From a virus, in the IMG/VR virus record IMGVR_UViG_3300012000_000043, positions 1-41,713 of that record: DNA of 41,713 nucleotides. One strand, given 5' to 3'. The position numbers and the translations under genes were made by a program. Below, piece by piece: positions 8,118 to 17,661 of the stretch (within the stretch, counting starts at the first letter, position 1; every line of letters starts with the position of its first letter). The notes below the pieces were generated by a model. The model saw only the letters and a list, made by a program, of their open reading frames with translations. It was not told the origin of the DNA and ran no database searches.

Positions 8118-9365
8118 ATGGCTACTACAAGGCTGTTTCAGGATTTACTCAATGAGTATCTACCTAACAGAATGATTTATGAAGAATATATTAAACGCGA
8201 CTGGTTCCTTTCCAACCTTGAAATTGACAATGGCTGGCAAGGTTCCAAAATCGTCGTGCCGTTCAAAGGCGCGTCCGCGTCTTCCGTAGAATTTGGCCAA
8301 TTGGCTGGCGCTAACGACATTGCTTCTAGCAAATACGTTCGCGGTTCTATCGACGGTTACGTTGAAGTTTGGGGTTCTATCGTTCTTAATCACCGCGATC
8401 TTATGGATCACGAAGGCCGCATCCCTGAAGCTACCTTCTTGAAACTGATTCCCGGTGAAGTTGACGGAATGCTTGACACCATGAAACAAGTTGTTTCGAC
8501 ACAACTTGCAAGTGGAAGCCATTTCGCTAAATTGATGACTGATGGAACGGCTGGCGGTCAATTTGAAGTTGACCACATTGACCGATTCCAACTTGGTCAA
8601 AAACTTCAACTTGATGACGGCGATAGCGCACCGCTAACTGTTTACGTTACAGCTATTGACGTAAACGGCGCTTCTGTAGGAACAGGCAAAGTTACTGTTT
8701 CTGCGGCTCGCGATGGCGCTCCTGCTAACGTGTCTGCTTACACCGTTGCGGCTGGCGCAAAATGCTATCACCCCGGTGTTTTGGACAACGGTGCTTTCAC
8801 ATCTATTCGTGAAACACTTTTGAGCGCAGCAAACGGCGGTAGCGCAACCGTTCATGGACAGTCTAAGCTCGCGTACCCCATACTCCAAGCGGTTCAGATC
8901 GACGGATCTGCGGTGACGGCAAGCAATATTTTGGACAAGCTATTTGACGGCTATACTCTTGTTCGTCAAAAAGCTAAAGGCAACGCTAATACAATCGTTA
9001 TGAGCTTTAAACATCTAGGTCGCGTTATGAAGCTCCTAGAAACACAAAAAGGCCCATTCGTTGTAACTAAGCAACCTTCTGCTTCGCTATACGGCTGGAC
9101 TGAGATCGAAATTACTTCGGTCAAAGGAACTTTGAAACTTGTCGGACTTGTTGAGATGGACGACGATGTTATTTTCTATCTTGACCTTAAAACTATGGTA
9201 TTCCGCACCCGTGGTGGATTCCGTCGTCGCAAGGCTCCAGACGGAAAAGAGTATTATGAAAGCCGCGCAACAACTGGTTATAGTTACATTGTTGACCAAT
9301 GTTTATTCGGTGCTTTAGAAGTAAATGCGCCGGGACATAACGCAGTAATGCACAGCATTCCTTAA
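8118..9365 (+). CDS. Major capsid protein
   Basis: The 415-aa product follows the scaffold and has a strong signal (TAGGAGT) 8-9 bases before its ATG. It opens MATTRLFQDLLNEYLPNRMIY, then has WQGSKIVVPF and a long middle region alternating helix and strand, consistent with an HK97-type coat protein. Its length matches podophage coat proteins. Residues of about 165-225 look like an inserted beta domain (QLDDGDSAPLTVYVTAIDV). A strong hairpin follows the gene. The fold is inferred from position and pattern. Confidence 0.8.
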   Translation: MATTRLFQDLLNEYLPNRMIYEEYIKRDWFLSNLEIDNGWQGSKIVVPFKGASASSVEFGQLAGANDIASSKYVRGSIDGYVEVWGSIVLNHRDLMDHEGRIPEATFLKLIPGEVDGMLDTMKQVVSTQLASGSHFAKLMTDGTAGGQFEVDHIDRFQLGQKLQLDDGDSAPLTVYVTAIDVNGASVGTGKVTVSAARDGAPANVSAYTVAAGAKCYHPGVLDNGAFTSIRETLLSAANGGSATVHGQSKLAYPILQAVQIDGSAVTASNILDKLFDGYTLVRQKAKGNANTIVMSFKHLGRVMKLLETQKGPFVVTKQPSASLYGWTEIEITSVKGTLKLVGLVEMDDDVIFYLDLKTMVFRTRGGFRRRKAPDGKEYYESRATTGYSYIVDQCLFGALEVNAPGHNAVMHSIP

Positions 9366-9374
9366 TGCTATGAT

Positions 9375-9409
9375 TGGGGCGGTGCGGCTAGGATGGCCGC
9401 ACTTCCCCA
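9375..9409 (+). terminator. Strong hairpin after the capsid gene (attenuator or RNA stabiliser)
   Basis: An outer stem TGGGG / CCCCA (5 bp), a small internal loop and an inner stem GTGCGGC / GCCGCAC (7 bp) close a 7-base loop. Only TTTAT follows, so termination would be partial. It lies 10 bases after the capsid stop and could limit read-through to the fibre genes or protect capsid mRNA from decay. Confidence 0.6.
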
Positions 9410-9427
9410 TTTATAATGGAGTAAATC

Positions 9428-9652
9428 ATGGCTGATACTGGACATCTAAAAACTCAAGCTCACGAACTCATCAAGCAACACTGTGAATATGATGGGCAAG
9501 GAAGAATGACTGTAGTTTATACCGTTCAAGCTGAAGCTGAAGACGGAACGCCATGCAGTCGCGTTAGATATGCCTACGATGGACTAACAACTAGAGTTCT
9601 ATTTATGAAAGAAGAAACGGCTGTCTGGGATTCGTCTTGGGAGTTGTTTTAA
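9428..9652 (+). CDS. Small hypothetical virion-cluster protein
   Basis: This 74-aa protein has a good start signal (ATGGAGTAAATC) and sits between the capsid gene and the first fibre-like gene. Its composition suggests a compact alpha/beta domain, with YTVQAEAEDGTPCSRVRYAYDG forming probable strands. I do not recognise the family. By position it may be a head decoration or fibre-attachment protein. Confidence 0.65.
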   Translation: MADTGHLKTQAHELIKQHCEYDGQGRMTVVYTVQAEAEDGTPCSRVRYAYDGLTTRVLFMKEETAVWDSSWELF

Positions 9653-9670
9653 TATACTGGGAGATCAAGG

Positions 9671-11791
9671 ATGATCTTTAATCATCACCGGTTTCAAATT
9701 TGGAACCAGAACCAGCACCCGTTTGTTCATAATATGTCCGACTTTGGATATGCAAATCCAAATCTTCCGGGCATTACAAATATGCAAGGCGCACTAGATT
9801 ATTTAGTCGCTGTTATTTACCCAAATGCAAAACCAGCCGTACAAACTTACGCCGATCTTCCTTTGGTCGGAAACGTAATTGGTGATTACCGCGTCGTAAA
9901 TGACGGGGGCGACGGAAGAAGTGAAGGTTGGCGTTGGGAACAGCGTGAAGGCGAAGCCGCTCCTAGCTGGCACAAGATTTACGATGTAGATTGGTCGATG
10001 GACTCAATCTTAGCTAGCTGGCAAGGTCAAACATTAGGATTTTACGTCCAGAAAATCGGACATGACGATGCCGATGAAACTGGCACACCAATCACAGGCA
10101 TTTATGCTGGCCAAAGAATATTCGGCGGCGCTTCTGCCAATACAAATTTAACATTGTCAGCAAATTCTGGGGACGGCGCAGGCCCTCAGACCGGATTTGT
10201 TCAAGTAACAGATAGTTTTAGACCTACGCTTGATAATTCATTAAGCCTTGGAACAACCGATGAACGCTGGTCTTCTGTCTGGTCTTATGATCTTGTTGCT
10301 GGAACAATGGCGTTGTCAGGCGGATCTATTACAGATTCAAGTGGCGCAATTGACTTTGGATTATCAAATTTAAGCACTACCGGTTCTGTTACAACAGGAA
10401 CAATGGTTCTTTCGTCTGGTTCTATCGCCGATAGTTCTGGGGAAGTAGACTTTGGTTCTAGCGACATAAGAACAACCGGCGATGTTTATGCTGATAGCGT
10501 TGTTTTGTCTGGAACTTTAAATCTTCCATCAGGTTCTCAGGTTGCAGATTTTACTTTCACAAATGGAAACATAAACTGCGCCACACCAACAGTAACATTA
10601 AATGCACTCAATTTGAATACGACCGGATCTGTTACAGCCGGTCTTTTAAATGTCGATAATTTAAGTATTGATGGAAATACAATTTCCACTACGGCCTTAA
10701 ACCAAGATTTAATCCTGTCTGCTAACGGAACTGGAAAAATAAACGTAAGCAGTCAAATAATAACATCAAGCGCAATAAGCGTAACAAGTGCGCCCGTTTC
10801 CGTAACTGGAGCCGGAGCTTATCTTGATGTAGGAAACTTAAGAATAAGCAATTTTGTTATTGCTTCTCTTGGGGTCGGATCAAGCATTGTATTGCAGCCT
10901 AACGGCGGAAGTGTTGGTGTTTCTGGTCCAGTAAATCCAAATGGCGACAATATCCGCGACTTTGGAACAGTCTCATCAAGGTGGAGAAATTTATATTTAG
11001 CGACCAATTTGTCTGACGGAACAAATACGTTTACCGTTTCAGATTTAATGAAGTTAAAAGACGTAAACTTTAGAGACTCTGGAAGAACTCAGGCCGCTCA
11101 AATAGGCGATTCTCTTTTCTGGGATGGATCAAGGTGGCTTGCGTCCGCTCCAGACACAGAGATAGCTCACGCATCTTTAAGCGGATTAACAACTGGAGAT
11201 TCTGGTCACACCCAGTTTGCTTTATTGGCAGGAAGATCGGGTGGACAGTCTTTAATTGGTGGGACCGGATCGGGCGAAAGCATTACGCTTCAAAGCACAT
11301 CACATGCGGTTAAAGGATTTATTGTTGTAAGCGATACAGTTTCTCCTTTGACCGATGCGTCTTATTCCGGGTCATGGTCTGGGATTGATCTTGGTCGTTC
11401 GACCTATAGATTCAATGATGTATATACTGCCGGTGAATTTAAAGGTTTACGGGTTGAAAATGTAGGCACATTGCCTTCGTCTTCTTCGCAAAAAGTGGGA
11501 AGGCTGCTATACTATACATCCGACCAAAACTTGTACATTGATACTGGTTCCACCGTTAAACAAGTGGGTGGAAGCCGGGTATATTATGAGACTGTATGGG
11601 ATGGAACCCAGTCTGTTAAAGACATAACCGTTTCTGGGGTTGATGCCCGTTTTGCAATTTGGCAGCTAAAAGATAATACCAATGACTTTGATGTAATTTA
11701 TTGTAGTATAAAGGCAACGTCTTCAACAAACGTAAGAATAGACTTAGGTTCGCCACTTCCGGCGGGAACCTACCGGCTTGTAGGAGTTTAA
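9671..11791 (+). CDS. Large tail fibre-like structural protein
   Basis: The 706-aa protein has an N-terminal domain (about residues 1-150, with YADLPLVGNVIGDYRVVNDGG, a form often seen in fibre attachment regions) and then a long Ser/Thr/Gly/Asn-rich beta-repeat shaft. Two near-identical 32-residue modules lie at 211-242 and 243-274 (GTMxLSxGSIxDSSGxxDFG). A motif with LG...RW...vY recurs near residues 192-208, 425-440 and 570-590, as in many phage fibre shafts. No enzymatic motif is visible. It begins a cassette of five fibre-type genes. Confidence 0.7.
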   Translation: MIFNHHRFQIWNQNQHPFVHNMSDFGYANPNLPGITNMQGALDYLVAVIYPNAKPAVQTYADLPLVGNVIGDYRVVNDGGDGRSEGWRWEQREGEAAPSWHKIYDVDWSMDSILASWQGQTLGFYVQKIGHDDADETGTPITGIYAGQRIFGGASANTNLTLSANSGDGAGPQTGFVQVTDSFRPTLDNSLSLGTTDERWSSVWSYDLVAGTMALSGGSITDSSGAIDFGLSNLSTTGSVTTGTMVLSSGSIADSSGEVDFGSSDIRTTGDVYADSVVLSGTLNLPSGSQVADFTFTNGNINCATPTVTLNALNLNTTGSVTAGLLNVDNLSIDGNTISTTALNQDLILSANGTGKINVSSQIITSSAISVTSAPVSVTGAGAYLDVGNLRISNFVIASLGVGSSIVLQPNGGSVGVSGPVNPNGDNIRDFGTVSSRWRNLYLATNLSDGTNTFTVSDLMKLKDVNFRDSGRTQAAQIGDSLFWDGSRWLASAPDTEIAHASLSGLTTGDSGHTQFALLAGRSGGQSLIGGTGSGESITLQSTSHAVKGFIVVSDTVSPLTDASYSGSWSGIDLGRSTYRFNDVYTAGEFKGLRVENVGTLPSSSSQKVGRLLYYTSDQNLYIDTGSTVKQVGGSRVYYETVWDGTQSVKDITVSGVDARFAIWQLKDNTNDFDVIYCSIKATSSTNVRIDLGSPLPAGTYRLVGV

Positions 11792-11792
11792 G

Positions 11793-13526
11793 ATGGCAGG
11801 CACAAGAATTTATGGACCATTAATCAGGGCGCAGCTTGAATTGCTTGCGTCAGACCCATCAACTGCTTCGGGATTGATTTACTTCAATACCGGCGACAAG
11901 CTGATGAAGATGTATGATGGAACAGACTGGCAAAAGCTTGTAACTGAGTCTTCGGTTCAAGACTTATCTGTCTTGCCAATAATTACTCCAGCTAAAGGCG
12001 GACTTGGCGCTGATGCAAGTGCTTGGTCAGGATTTGTTCGCGCAAGCGCAGGTACTTTTAGCGCAAGCGACATTATATCATCCGATCTTCCAGTAGTTCC
12101 TCCTTCTAAGGGCGGAACTGGTATTGCAAACAATGACAATGCAACATTAACAAGGGTTGGAAATCACGACCTTCAATTAAATACATCGTCAAATACCGTT
12201 TTAATTCTTCCAACATCGGGAACGCTTTCAACACTTATTGGTGTTGAAACTTTATTAAACAAAAGCGTTTCAAGCACAGGAGCATTAACCGGGGCGTTAA
12301 AACTGCCTGTAGGAAACTCAACAACTGAAAGACCAACAGGAACAGCCGCAGCACTTAAAGGAATGGTCCGTTATAATGACACGGACGATTTGTTTGAAGG
12401 TTACAATGAAATTGCTGGATGGACTTCAATCGGTGGCGGAGGAACTACCGACAGAGTAACTCAAGCAAGTCATGGTTTTGTGGTTGGTGACGTTCTTTAT
12501 TTGAATGGAACGACATACACTAAAGCTATTGCTACGTCCGCGGCAGCGGCGGAAGTTATTGGCGTTGTAAGTCGCGTAATAGACGCAAGCACTTTTGAAG
12601 TAACATTGTCCGGTGAAATTTCAGGCCTTTCAGGTCTTACGGCTGGAGAAGTTTATTTCTTGTCTGCTTCTACGGCCGGACTTTTAACAACTACAGAACC
12701 GACAGTAGTTGGACAAGTTAGCGTCCCAGTAGGCGTGGCATCAAGCGCAACAAGCTTGTATGTAGCTCCTAAGCGCGGATCTGTTGTTGGATCTTCTAAC
12801 GCTAGAACACAGATTGCTTTAGCAAATAACGCCACAACAACAGTGCAAAACATTTCAGCTTATGATGCAGGTGAATTGACTGGTTGGGTTTCGATCACTG
12901 CGACAACACCATTAAGATTTTATGTCAGGGCTGTTTTCAGTAAAAACGGAGCGGCAAGTGATTACAACGTAAGCTACCAAACGTCTGGAGATACGCCTCC
13001 GACTTCGTTCTCAGTTACAGCAACAGCGGCAGGTTTGTTGCAAGTAACATTGCCAAGCATTACTGGATTTGCATCAGCAAGCATTAACTATGCCTTGAAT
13101 GCACCGGCAATTGGAACAAGTTTTCCATTAAGCATAAACGCATCAAGCATTTCAAATCTTGTTGGAACAGTTTCTCAATCTGGAGGAGTTCCAACTGGGT
13201 CTATAATTGAAACTGGATCAAATGCAAACGGAACATTTATAAAATTTGCTGACGGAACAATGATTTGTAGGGGCTTACTTAGCGTGACATCTGCAATATC
13301 TACCGGAAGTGGAAGTATATTTTATGGTACTACATCTTTTTCTTTTTCAACAGCGTTTTCATCGACACCAACGTGTACAGTTACTGGTATTCGTAGCGCA
13401 GCAACTATTTGGGTGACAGCATATTCAACCAACACTACTGGAACTAACGTTTATTTATTTAGCCCAGTTAGCTTGGCATCAGGTGCCGCTGATGTTCAGT
13501 ATATAGCTATTGGAAGATGGTTTTAA
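11793..13526 (+). CDS. Tail fibre protein with receptor-binding-type C-terminus
   Basis: The 577-aa product starts 2 bases after the previous stop. Residues 20-50 (ASGLIYFNTGDKLMKMYDGTDW) match a short beta motif common in fibres. A shaft of Gly/Thr/Ser repeats follows. The end, from about 470, holds NGTFIKFADGTMICRG and finishes YIAIGRWF. This pattern is typical of receptor-binding tips of many phage fibres and side-tail proteins. It probably trimerises and binds host surface sugars. Receptor identity cannot be inferred. Confidence 0.75.
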   Translation: MAGTRIYGPLIRAQLELLASDPSTASGLIYFNTGDKLMKMYDGTDWQKLVTESSVQDLSVLPIITPAKGGLGADASAWSGFVRASAGTFSASDIISSDLPVVPPSKGGTGIANNDNATLTRVGNHDLQLNTSSNTVLILPTSGTLSTLIGVETLLNKSVSSTGALTGALKLPVGNSTTERPTGTAAALKGMVRYNDTDDLFEGYNEIAGWTSIGGGGTTDRVTQASHGFVVGDVLYLNGTTYTKAIATSAAAAEVIGVVSRVIDASTFEVTLSGEISGLSGLTAGEVYFLSASTAGLLTTTEPTVVGQVSVPVGVASSATSLYVAPKRGSVVGSSNARTQIALANNATTTVQNISAYDAGELTGWVSITATTPLRFYVRAVFSKNGAASDYNVSYQTSGDTPPTSFSVTATAAGLLQVTLPSITGFASASINYALNAPAIGTSFPLSINASSISNLVGTVSQSGGVPTGSIIETGSNANGTFIKFADGTMICRGLLSVTSAISTGSGSIFYGTTSFSFSTAFSSTPTCTVTGIRSAATIWVTAYSTNTTGTNVYLFSPVSLASGAADVQYIAIGRWF

Positions 13527-13545
13527 TTAAATTAAGGAGTTTAAT

Positions 13546-14142
13546 ATGTCAAATAGCGCACTAGGCAGTCAATCAATATCACTGCTTACTTTACCTTCCG
13601 GAACACTTGTTGATTACGCTGGAACTGTTGAGCCTAGCGGATGGATGCTTTGTGATGGACGTGCTGTAAGTAGAACTGATTACGCATCTTTGTTTGCAGC
13701 AATCGGAACAGCTTATGGCATTGGTAACGGATCAACTACTTTCAATATTCCAGACTTTCGTGGTCGATTTGCAAGATATAATGACAATATGGGAACAGCA
13801 CAAGGAGCGGCAAGTAGGGATACCGGACGTGTTCACGGATCAGCACAAACTCAAGCAACAAAAACACCTACCGCAGCATTTACTGGAACAGCAACGGCTC
13901 TAGGCACTACAAACAAATCAGTCTCAACTGCCGGAGTAACTAATTTTCTAGGAACTTCTAGTGGCACGACCTATGCATCACCTGCAACTGGTAGCACAAC
14001 ATTTTTACCAAACGAACGTGGTGCTGGTGGTGCAACATTGACAGTGAACATAGATCATAGCCACTCTGTTTCAATATCTGGAGGTGGTGACATAGAAACC
14101 CGTCCTATCAACCTTTCATGCAACAAGCTGATTAAGATTTAA
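13546..14142 (+). CDS. Tail collar domain protein
   Basis: The 198-aa protein has a phage tail-collar (microcystin-dependent-like) domain at about residues 17-75: LPSGTLVDYAGTVEPSGWMLCDG and then TTFNIPDFRGRF. The middle is Ala/Thr/Gly-rich, and the end has HSHSVSISGG and ETRPINLSCNKLIKI, the standard C-terminus of this family. Such proteins form fibre tips or collars, often with metal bound by His residues. A good signal, AAGGAGT, precedes the ATG. Confidence 0.85.
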   Translation: MSNSALGSQSISLLTLPSGTLVDYAGTVEPSGWMLCDGRAVSRTDYASLFAAIGTAYGIGNGSTTFNIPDFRGRFARYNDNMGTAQGAASRDTGRVHGSAQTQATKTPTAAFTGTATALGTTNKSVSTAGVTNFLGTSSGTTYASPATGSTTFLPNERGAGGATLTVNIDHSHSVSISGGGDIETRPINLSCNKLIKI

Positions 14143-14151
14143 GGAGCAAAC

Positions 14152-14592
14152 ATGACACAGAAAGCATTATTACAATCAGCGGGGGATGGGAGTGCGGTTC
14201 CGGCTGGATATGTTGGGGAGGTTTTGAGTTATATTTTTAACACAAATCAAACAACAACCGCGACAAATCAAATTTCTTTATCTGACCAAACTATATCTGC
14301 CGGAAGATGGATTGTTTTTATGTCTGGTTGTTGGCAAGCAAGTAATGGAGGAACCGGATCAACAAACAACACAATTTCATTAAGAGTTGATGGTTCGTTG
14401 CGAACAACAAATGGAAAAGGGTCAGCATCTATTCATATAAATACAACAGGACCAACAAACGTAGCATTTCCAGCTTGCATTGATATTATTGAAAAGTCTT
14501 CGTCGTGGTCTATAGGTGTTACTCAAAATTTAACTTTTACTGCTGGTATTGTTGCTTCTAACGGAAGTCTAACATTAATAAGAATCGCCTAA
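14152..14592 (+). CDS. Fibre tip-like protein (VPAGYVGE motif)
   Basis: The 146-aa product starts 9 bases after the collar gene. Residues 9-22 hold SAGDGSAVPAGYVGEV, a linker commonly found just before the C-terminal domain of phage fibre proteins. The rest is a beta-rich domain ending LTLIRIA. As a free-standing gene it looks like a detached fibre tip that could assemble on the collar protein encoded before it. Function is inferred. Confidence 0.65.
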   Translation: MTQKALLQSAGDGSAVPAGYVGEVLSYIFNTNQTTTATNQISLSDQTISAGRWIVFMSGCWQASNGGTGSTNNTISLRVDGSLRTTNGKGSASIHINTTGPTNVAFPACIDIIEKSSSWSIGVTQNLTFTAGIVASNGSLTLIRIA

Positions 14593-14603
14593 CGCTAAAA
14601 CTA

Positions 14604-14620
14604 CTCTTAATCGTAAGAGG
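14604..14620 (+). promoter_or_regulatory. Hairpin overlapping the ribosome-binding site of the 129-aa gene
   Basis: CTCTTA and TAAGAG pair perfectly over 6 bp around an ATCG loop. The right arm contains most of the Shine-Dalgarno sequence (AAGAGG, 14615-14620) for the ATG at 14629. Folding would lower translation of this gene until ribosomes or a protein open it. Confidence 0.45.
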
Positions 14621-14628
14621 AACTTAAA

Positions 14629-15018
14629 ATGCAAATACTGTCAAAAACAGTCAAGAAGCCAGAGGATGGCGACAAGGGTTCGGTATGGTTCCCGGCGCTT
14701 GAGTTTGACCTTGAACTTTTGAATGACCACGCCCACAACGGCACTAATAGCACCGCGATTCCATCGCTTAATATAACCCCGGTCAAATTAAACATAGCCG
14801 CTGGTTCTTGGGTTGCAGCATTTTCACCGCACAATGGAATTTACAAGTCGGCTGTTTTGACTGTTCCAAACCCTCAAAAGACAGTAGATGATTGTGTTCT
14901 AATGTTTAAAGACTCTTTGGGCCGACAGCTTCACTTGGGCGTTGAAAAAGTGGCGTCCAACACATTCTATGTTTATATAAATGACCCGATTGATATAACC
15001 GTCTACTTCGTGGTTTAA
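14629..15018 (+). CDS. Hypothetical structural protein of the fibre cassette
   Basis: This 129-aa protein is beta-rich. It contains LLNDHAHNGTNSTAIPSLNI at about residues 30-49, a His/Asn-rich linker recalling fibre chaperone or tip proteins. It lies between the fibre-tip gene and the nozzle gene and is probably a virion component. A hairpin masks part of its ribosome-binding site. The family is not recognised beyond that. Confidence 0.6.
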   Translation: MQILSKTVKKPEDGDKGSVWFPALEFDLELLNDHAHNGTNSTAIPSLNITPVKLNIAAGSWVAAFSPHNGIYKSAVLTVPNPQKTVDDCVLMFKDSLGRQLHLGVEKVASNTFYVYINDPIDITVYFVV

Positions 15019-15019
15019 A

Positions 15020-17344
15020 ATGGCACAAAGTATAGAACTAGAAGATTTTTCTGGCGGCGTAACGGACTACTATCTTAACGCGCCTTTAAACAAGATGAAA
15101 TCTTGTGACAATCTTTTAATCAATCAATATCCAGGAATTGGTAAACCATTTACGCGCCCCGGAAGTGGTTTATACGATATTGATTACCCTCAAATACCGG
15201 CTGGAGCGCAGCGCATATCTACGGCGTTTCACTACAAAGATATCCTCCATATTCAAAGTAGCGACATTCTTTATTACTACAGTGAAACAGCTATTGGCGG
15301 TGAAAAGTGGGTTGAGGTAAAAGGTCCGCTTCCGACTCAAAATAAAGCATTTATTGGCGCTTCTACGGCAAGCGTTTTTACATACGACCATTGGAATTAT
15401 CACACGCTTGTTACTCATAGCGGATACCAGTATCCAAAGAAGATCATAATAAACGCGGCAGGAAAACCAGAAGTATTTGAGGCCGGACTTCCGGCAATAA
15501 ACTCAAGCCCAATTACATTTGCTCCAAACACAGGCCCAAGCAATTACCTTTATAAGTTTGTTTATAAACAACAATATACGGTTCTTGGGAATGTTGTATT
15601 TGAAGACCTTGGAACAACATCGGCCATTAAAACGGTCGCCAGCACATTGCCAATAACAATAAGCAACATACCGGTTCTATCAAACGGTACTGATTCAAAT
15701 TTTAGAACAAACGATATCAAAGTTGAAATATATAGGACTCAAAATAATCAACAAGTTTTTTACCGCGTCGGAGAAGTAACCAACGGAACTACTACGTTTG
15801 TAGACAATGTTTCTGACGCAAACCTTGTGAACAATTTACCTTTGTATACAACGGGTGGAATTGTAAACAACGATAGGCCGCCTAGATGCAAGGTTGTTCA
15901 TGTCATGGGCGACATTGCTTATTACGCCAATGTTAAGGACGCCACAAATCAAGAGCTTAATTTTAGAATCTACCACTCAATTCCCGGCGATGTTGACTCA
16001 GTTCCATCAACATTTTATGCAGACGTTGACGATGAGATAATCGCTGTTTCTTCCACAAAAAACAATGCCGTCGTTCTTTGCAGAAATTCTATATATCGGA
16101 TTGACGGTATATACGATGAGTTTGGGCTTGGCGGCATGAACTTGGAAAGAATCAGCGATACATCAGGGTGCGTAAGTCCACAAGGAGCCGTACAAGCTTT
16201 AGACGGTGTGTTTTGGCTTGGTCAGGACGGTGCTTATTTCACTGATGGATTTAAAGTTTTAAAATTAAACGGAGACTACGATAAGACGTATAAGGGCTTT
16301 ATTTTAAATGTTGATGAGGAACTTGACGACTCCAAAACATTTAAGATTCAAGGTAAATACGACAAGAAAAAGAATCGTATTTGGTGGGCAATCCAAAAGG
16401 GTGAAGCTTTTGAGAACGAAGTAAACGCCTGTTACATTTTGGATTTAAACTGGGGCATTAAAGAAAACGCCACATTCACTACAGCTTCCGGTGAATCATT
16501 TGCTCCAACGGCCATAGAATTTGTAAATGGCGAAATGATTCGATGTGATAAGCGCGGATACATATTTAAACATAAAGATACGCTTTATTCTGACCCAAAA
16601 ATAGACACATTTTCTTCCCCTTCAACGTGGGCAAGAGAAGCGATTATTTATGAGCTTGAAACTACATCCATTAACTTTGGTACGTCCACAACAAGAAAAT
16701 ATGTAACGCAGGTAAACGTAACCTGTGAATCTTCGACCAATCTTTCGCTTCTCATTGTGTCTAATAATGACGACAGCCGAAAGGTTGCCGACCTATTGCC
16801 AATAAGATACCGCGGCAATATACTCTGGGGCGCAAGCTCAAACCCTGATGTTTATTGGGGCGATCATCAGCTTGAATGGAATCGTCAGGGGCTTATATCT
16901 GAAAAGCGCCGGATGCCAGCAAAAAACCTACGGTGTAACTTTAAATCAATTAAGCTGACCAATGCTAAGGTTGCGATCATTAACTCTGAACTTCTTGGCA
17001 AAGCTTCGGTTAATTCGTTCTTAAAAAAGGTTACGCTGACTGAAAAAACAACATACGAATGGCCAACAAATTCAGTAGGTTACTACATAGCATTTGAATC
17101 AGACAATTATACTAGGGAATATTTGGTTACTGGTAGAAGCCAGTCTGATTTGCTTGAATATGATGAAATCACATATTCAGACCCGGATAACTTCTTGCCT
17201 GACGCAACCAATTTAAAATGGGTGTTACGCGGTTATCCAAAGGACGAAGTTCTCAATTTGCTTAATATGAGCCTTGTGTACGATGCCGCTGGTCCTACGC
17301 TTAATACATATAAGGTGGCCGATAGCGGGGAAGTTTCAACATGA
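15020..17344 (+). CDS. Tail nozzle-like protein (tail tubular protein B type)
   Basis: The 774-aa protein is close in length to the T7 gp12 nozzle. Its N-terminus, FSGGVTDYYLNAPLNKMKSCDNLL and then KPFTRPGSGLYD, resembles the start of nozzle and stabilisation proteins, which list a bound tail interface and an RPG motif. The body is beta-rich, with segments such as DDEIIAVSSTKNNAVVLC and SIYRIDGIYDEFG that suggest a propeller. It lies 2 bases after the preceding gene and overlaps the next by 4 bases. It would form the distal tail tube that opens for DNA ejection. Confidence 0.65.
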   Translation: MAQSIELEDFSGGVTDYYLNAPLNKMKSCDNLLINQYPGIGKPFTRPGSGLYDIDYPQIPAGAQRISTAFHYKDILHIQSSDILYYYSETAIGGEKWVEVKGPLPTQNKAFIGASTASVFTYDHWNYHTLVTHSGYQYPKKIIINAAGKPEVFEAGLPAINSSPITFAPNTGPSNYLYKFVYKQQYTVLGNVVFEDLGTTSAIKTVASTLPITISNIPVLSNGTDSNFRTNDIKVEIYRTQNNQQVFYRVGEVTNGTTTFVDNVSDANLVNNLPLYTTGGIVNNDRPPRCKVVHVMGDIAYYANVKDATNQELNFRIYHSIPGDVDSVPSTFYADVDDEIIAVSSTKNNAVVLCRNSIYRIDGIYDEFGLGGMNLERISDTSGCVSPQGAVQALDGVFWLGQDGAYFTDGFKVLKLNGDYDKTYKGFILNVDEELDDSKTFKIQGKYDKKKNRIWWAIQKGEAFENEVNACYILDLNWGIKENATFTTASGESFAPTAIEFVNGEMIRCDKRGYIFKHKDTLYSDPKIDTFSSPSTWAREAIIYELETTSINFGTSTTRKYVTQVNVTCESSTNLSLLIVSNNDDSRKVADLLPIRYRGNILWGASSNPDVYWGDHQLEWNRQGLISEKRRMPAKNLRCNFKSIKLTNAKVAIINSELLGKASVNSFLKKVTLTEKTTYEWPTNSVGYYIAFESDNYTREYLVTGRSQSDLLEYDEITYSDPDNFLPDATNLKWVLRGYPKDEVLNLLNMSLVYDAAGPTLNTYKVADSGEVST

Positions 17345-17661
17345 GAAAATTCCCGAAGCTATTAAGAACGCAAGTTGATGACCCTTACGTTCAAGAAAAT
17401 TTCAAGCGCCTTGGTGATTTTGCAAGGCAAGATGCCATAATTGGCTGTAATTTTCAGTTCTTATCATTGACAGTTCCAGCCGCAGGTGTTAATCAAAAAT
17501 TAGAACACAATTTGAATTTTAAGCCGCTTGATGTAATAATATTGAGTAATTCTACCAATGCCACGGTAGTCTTAAATTACAGCCTCTTTGATGAAACATT
17601 TATTAATCTAAATTCGTCAGGCCCGACGGTGTTACGCTTGCTGCTTGGGAGATATGAATGA
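17341..17661 (+). CDS. Small tail-associated protein
   Basis: The 106-aa protein overlaps the nozzle stop (ATGA) and the adaptor start. Residues 14-28 (DPYVQENFKRLGDFA) form a helix, and FxxLTVPAAGVNQKLEHNLNFKPLDVIILS forms beta strands. This arrangement is typical of small podophage proteins encoded beside the tail adaptor and thought to be fibre or nozzle accessories. Function is inferred from position. Confidence 0.6.
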   Translation: MRKFPKLLRTQVDDPYVQENFKRLGDFARQDAIIGCNFQFLSLTVPAAGVNQKLEHNLNFKPLDVIILSNSTNATVVLNYSLFDETFINLNSSGPTVLRLLLGRYE

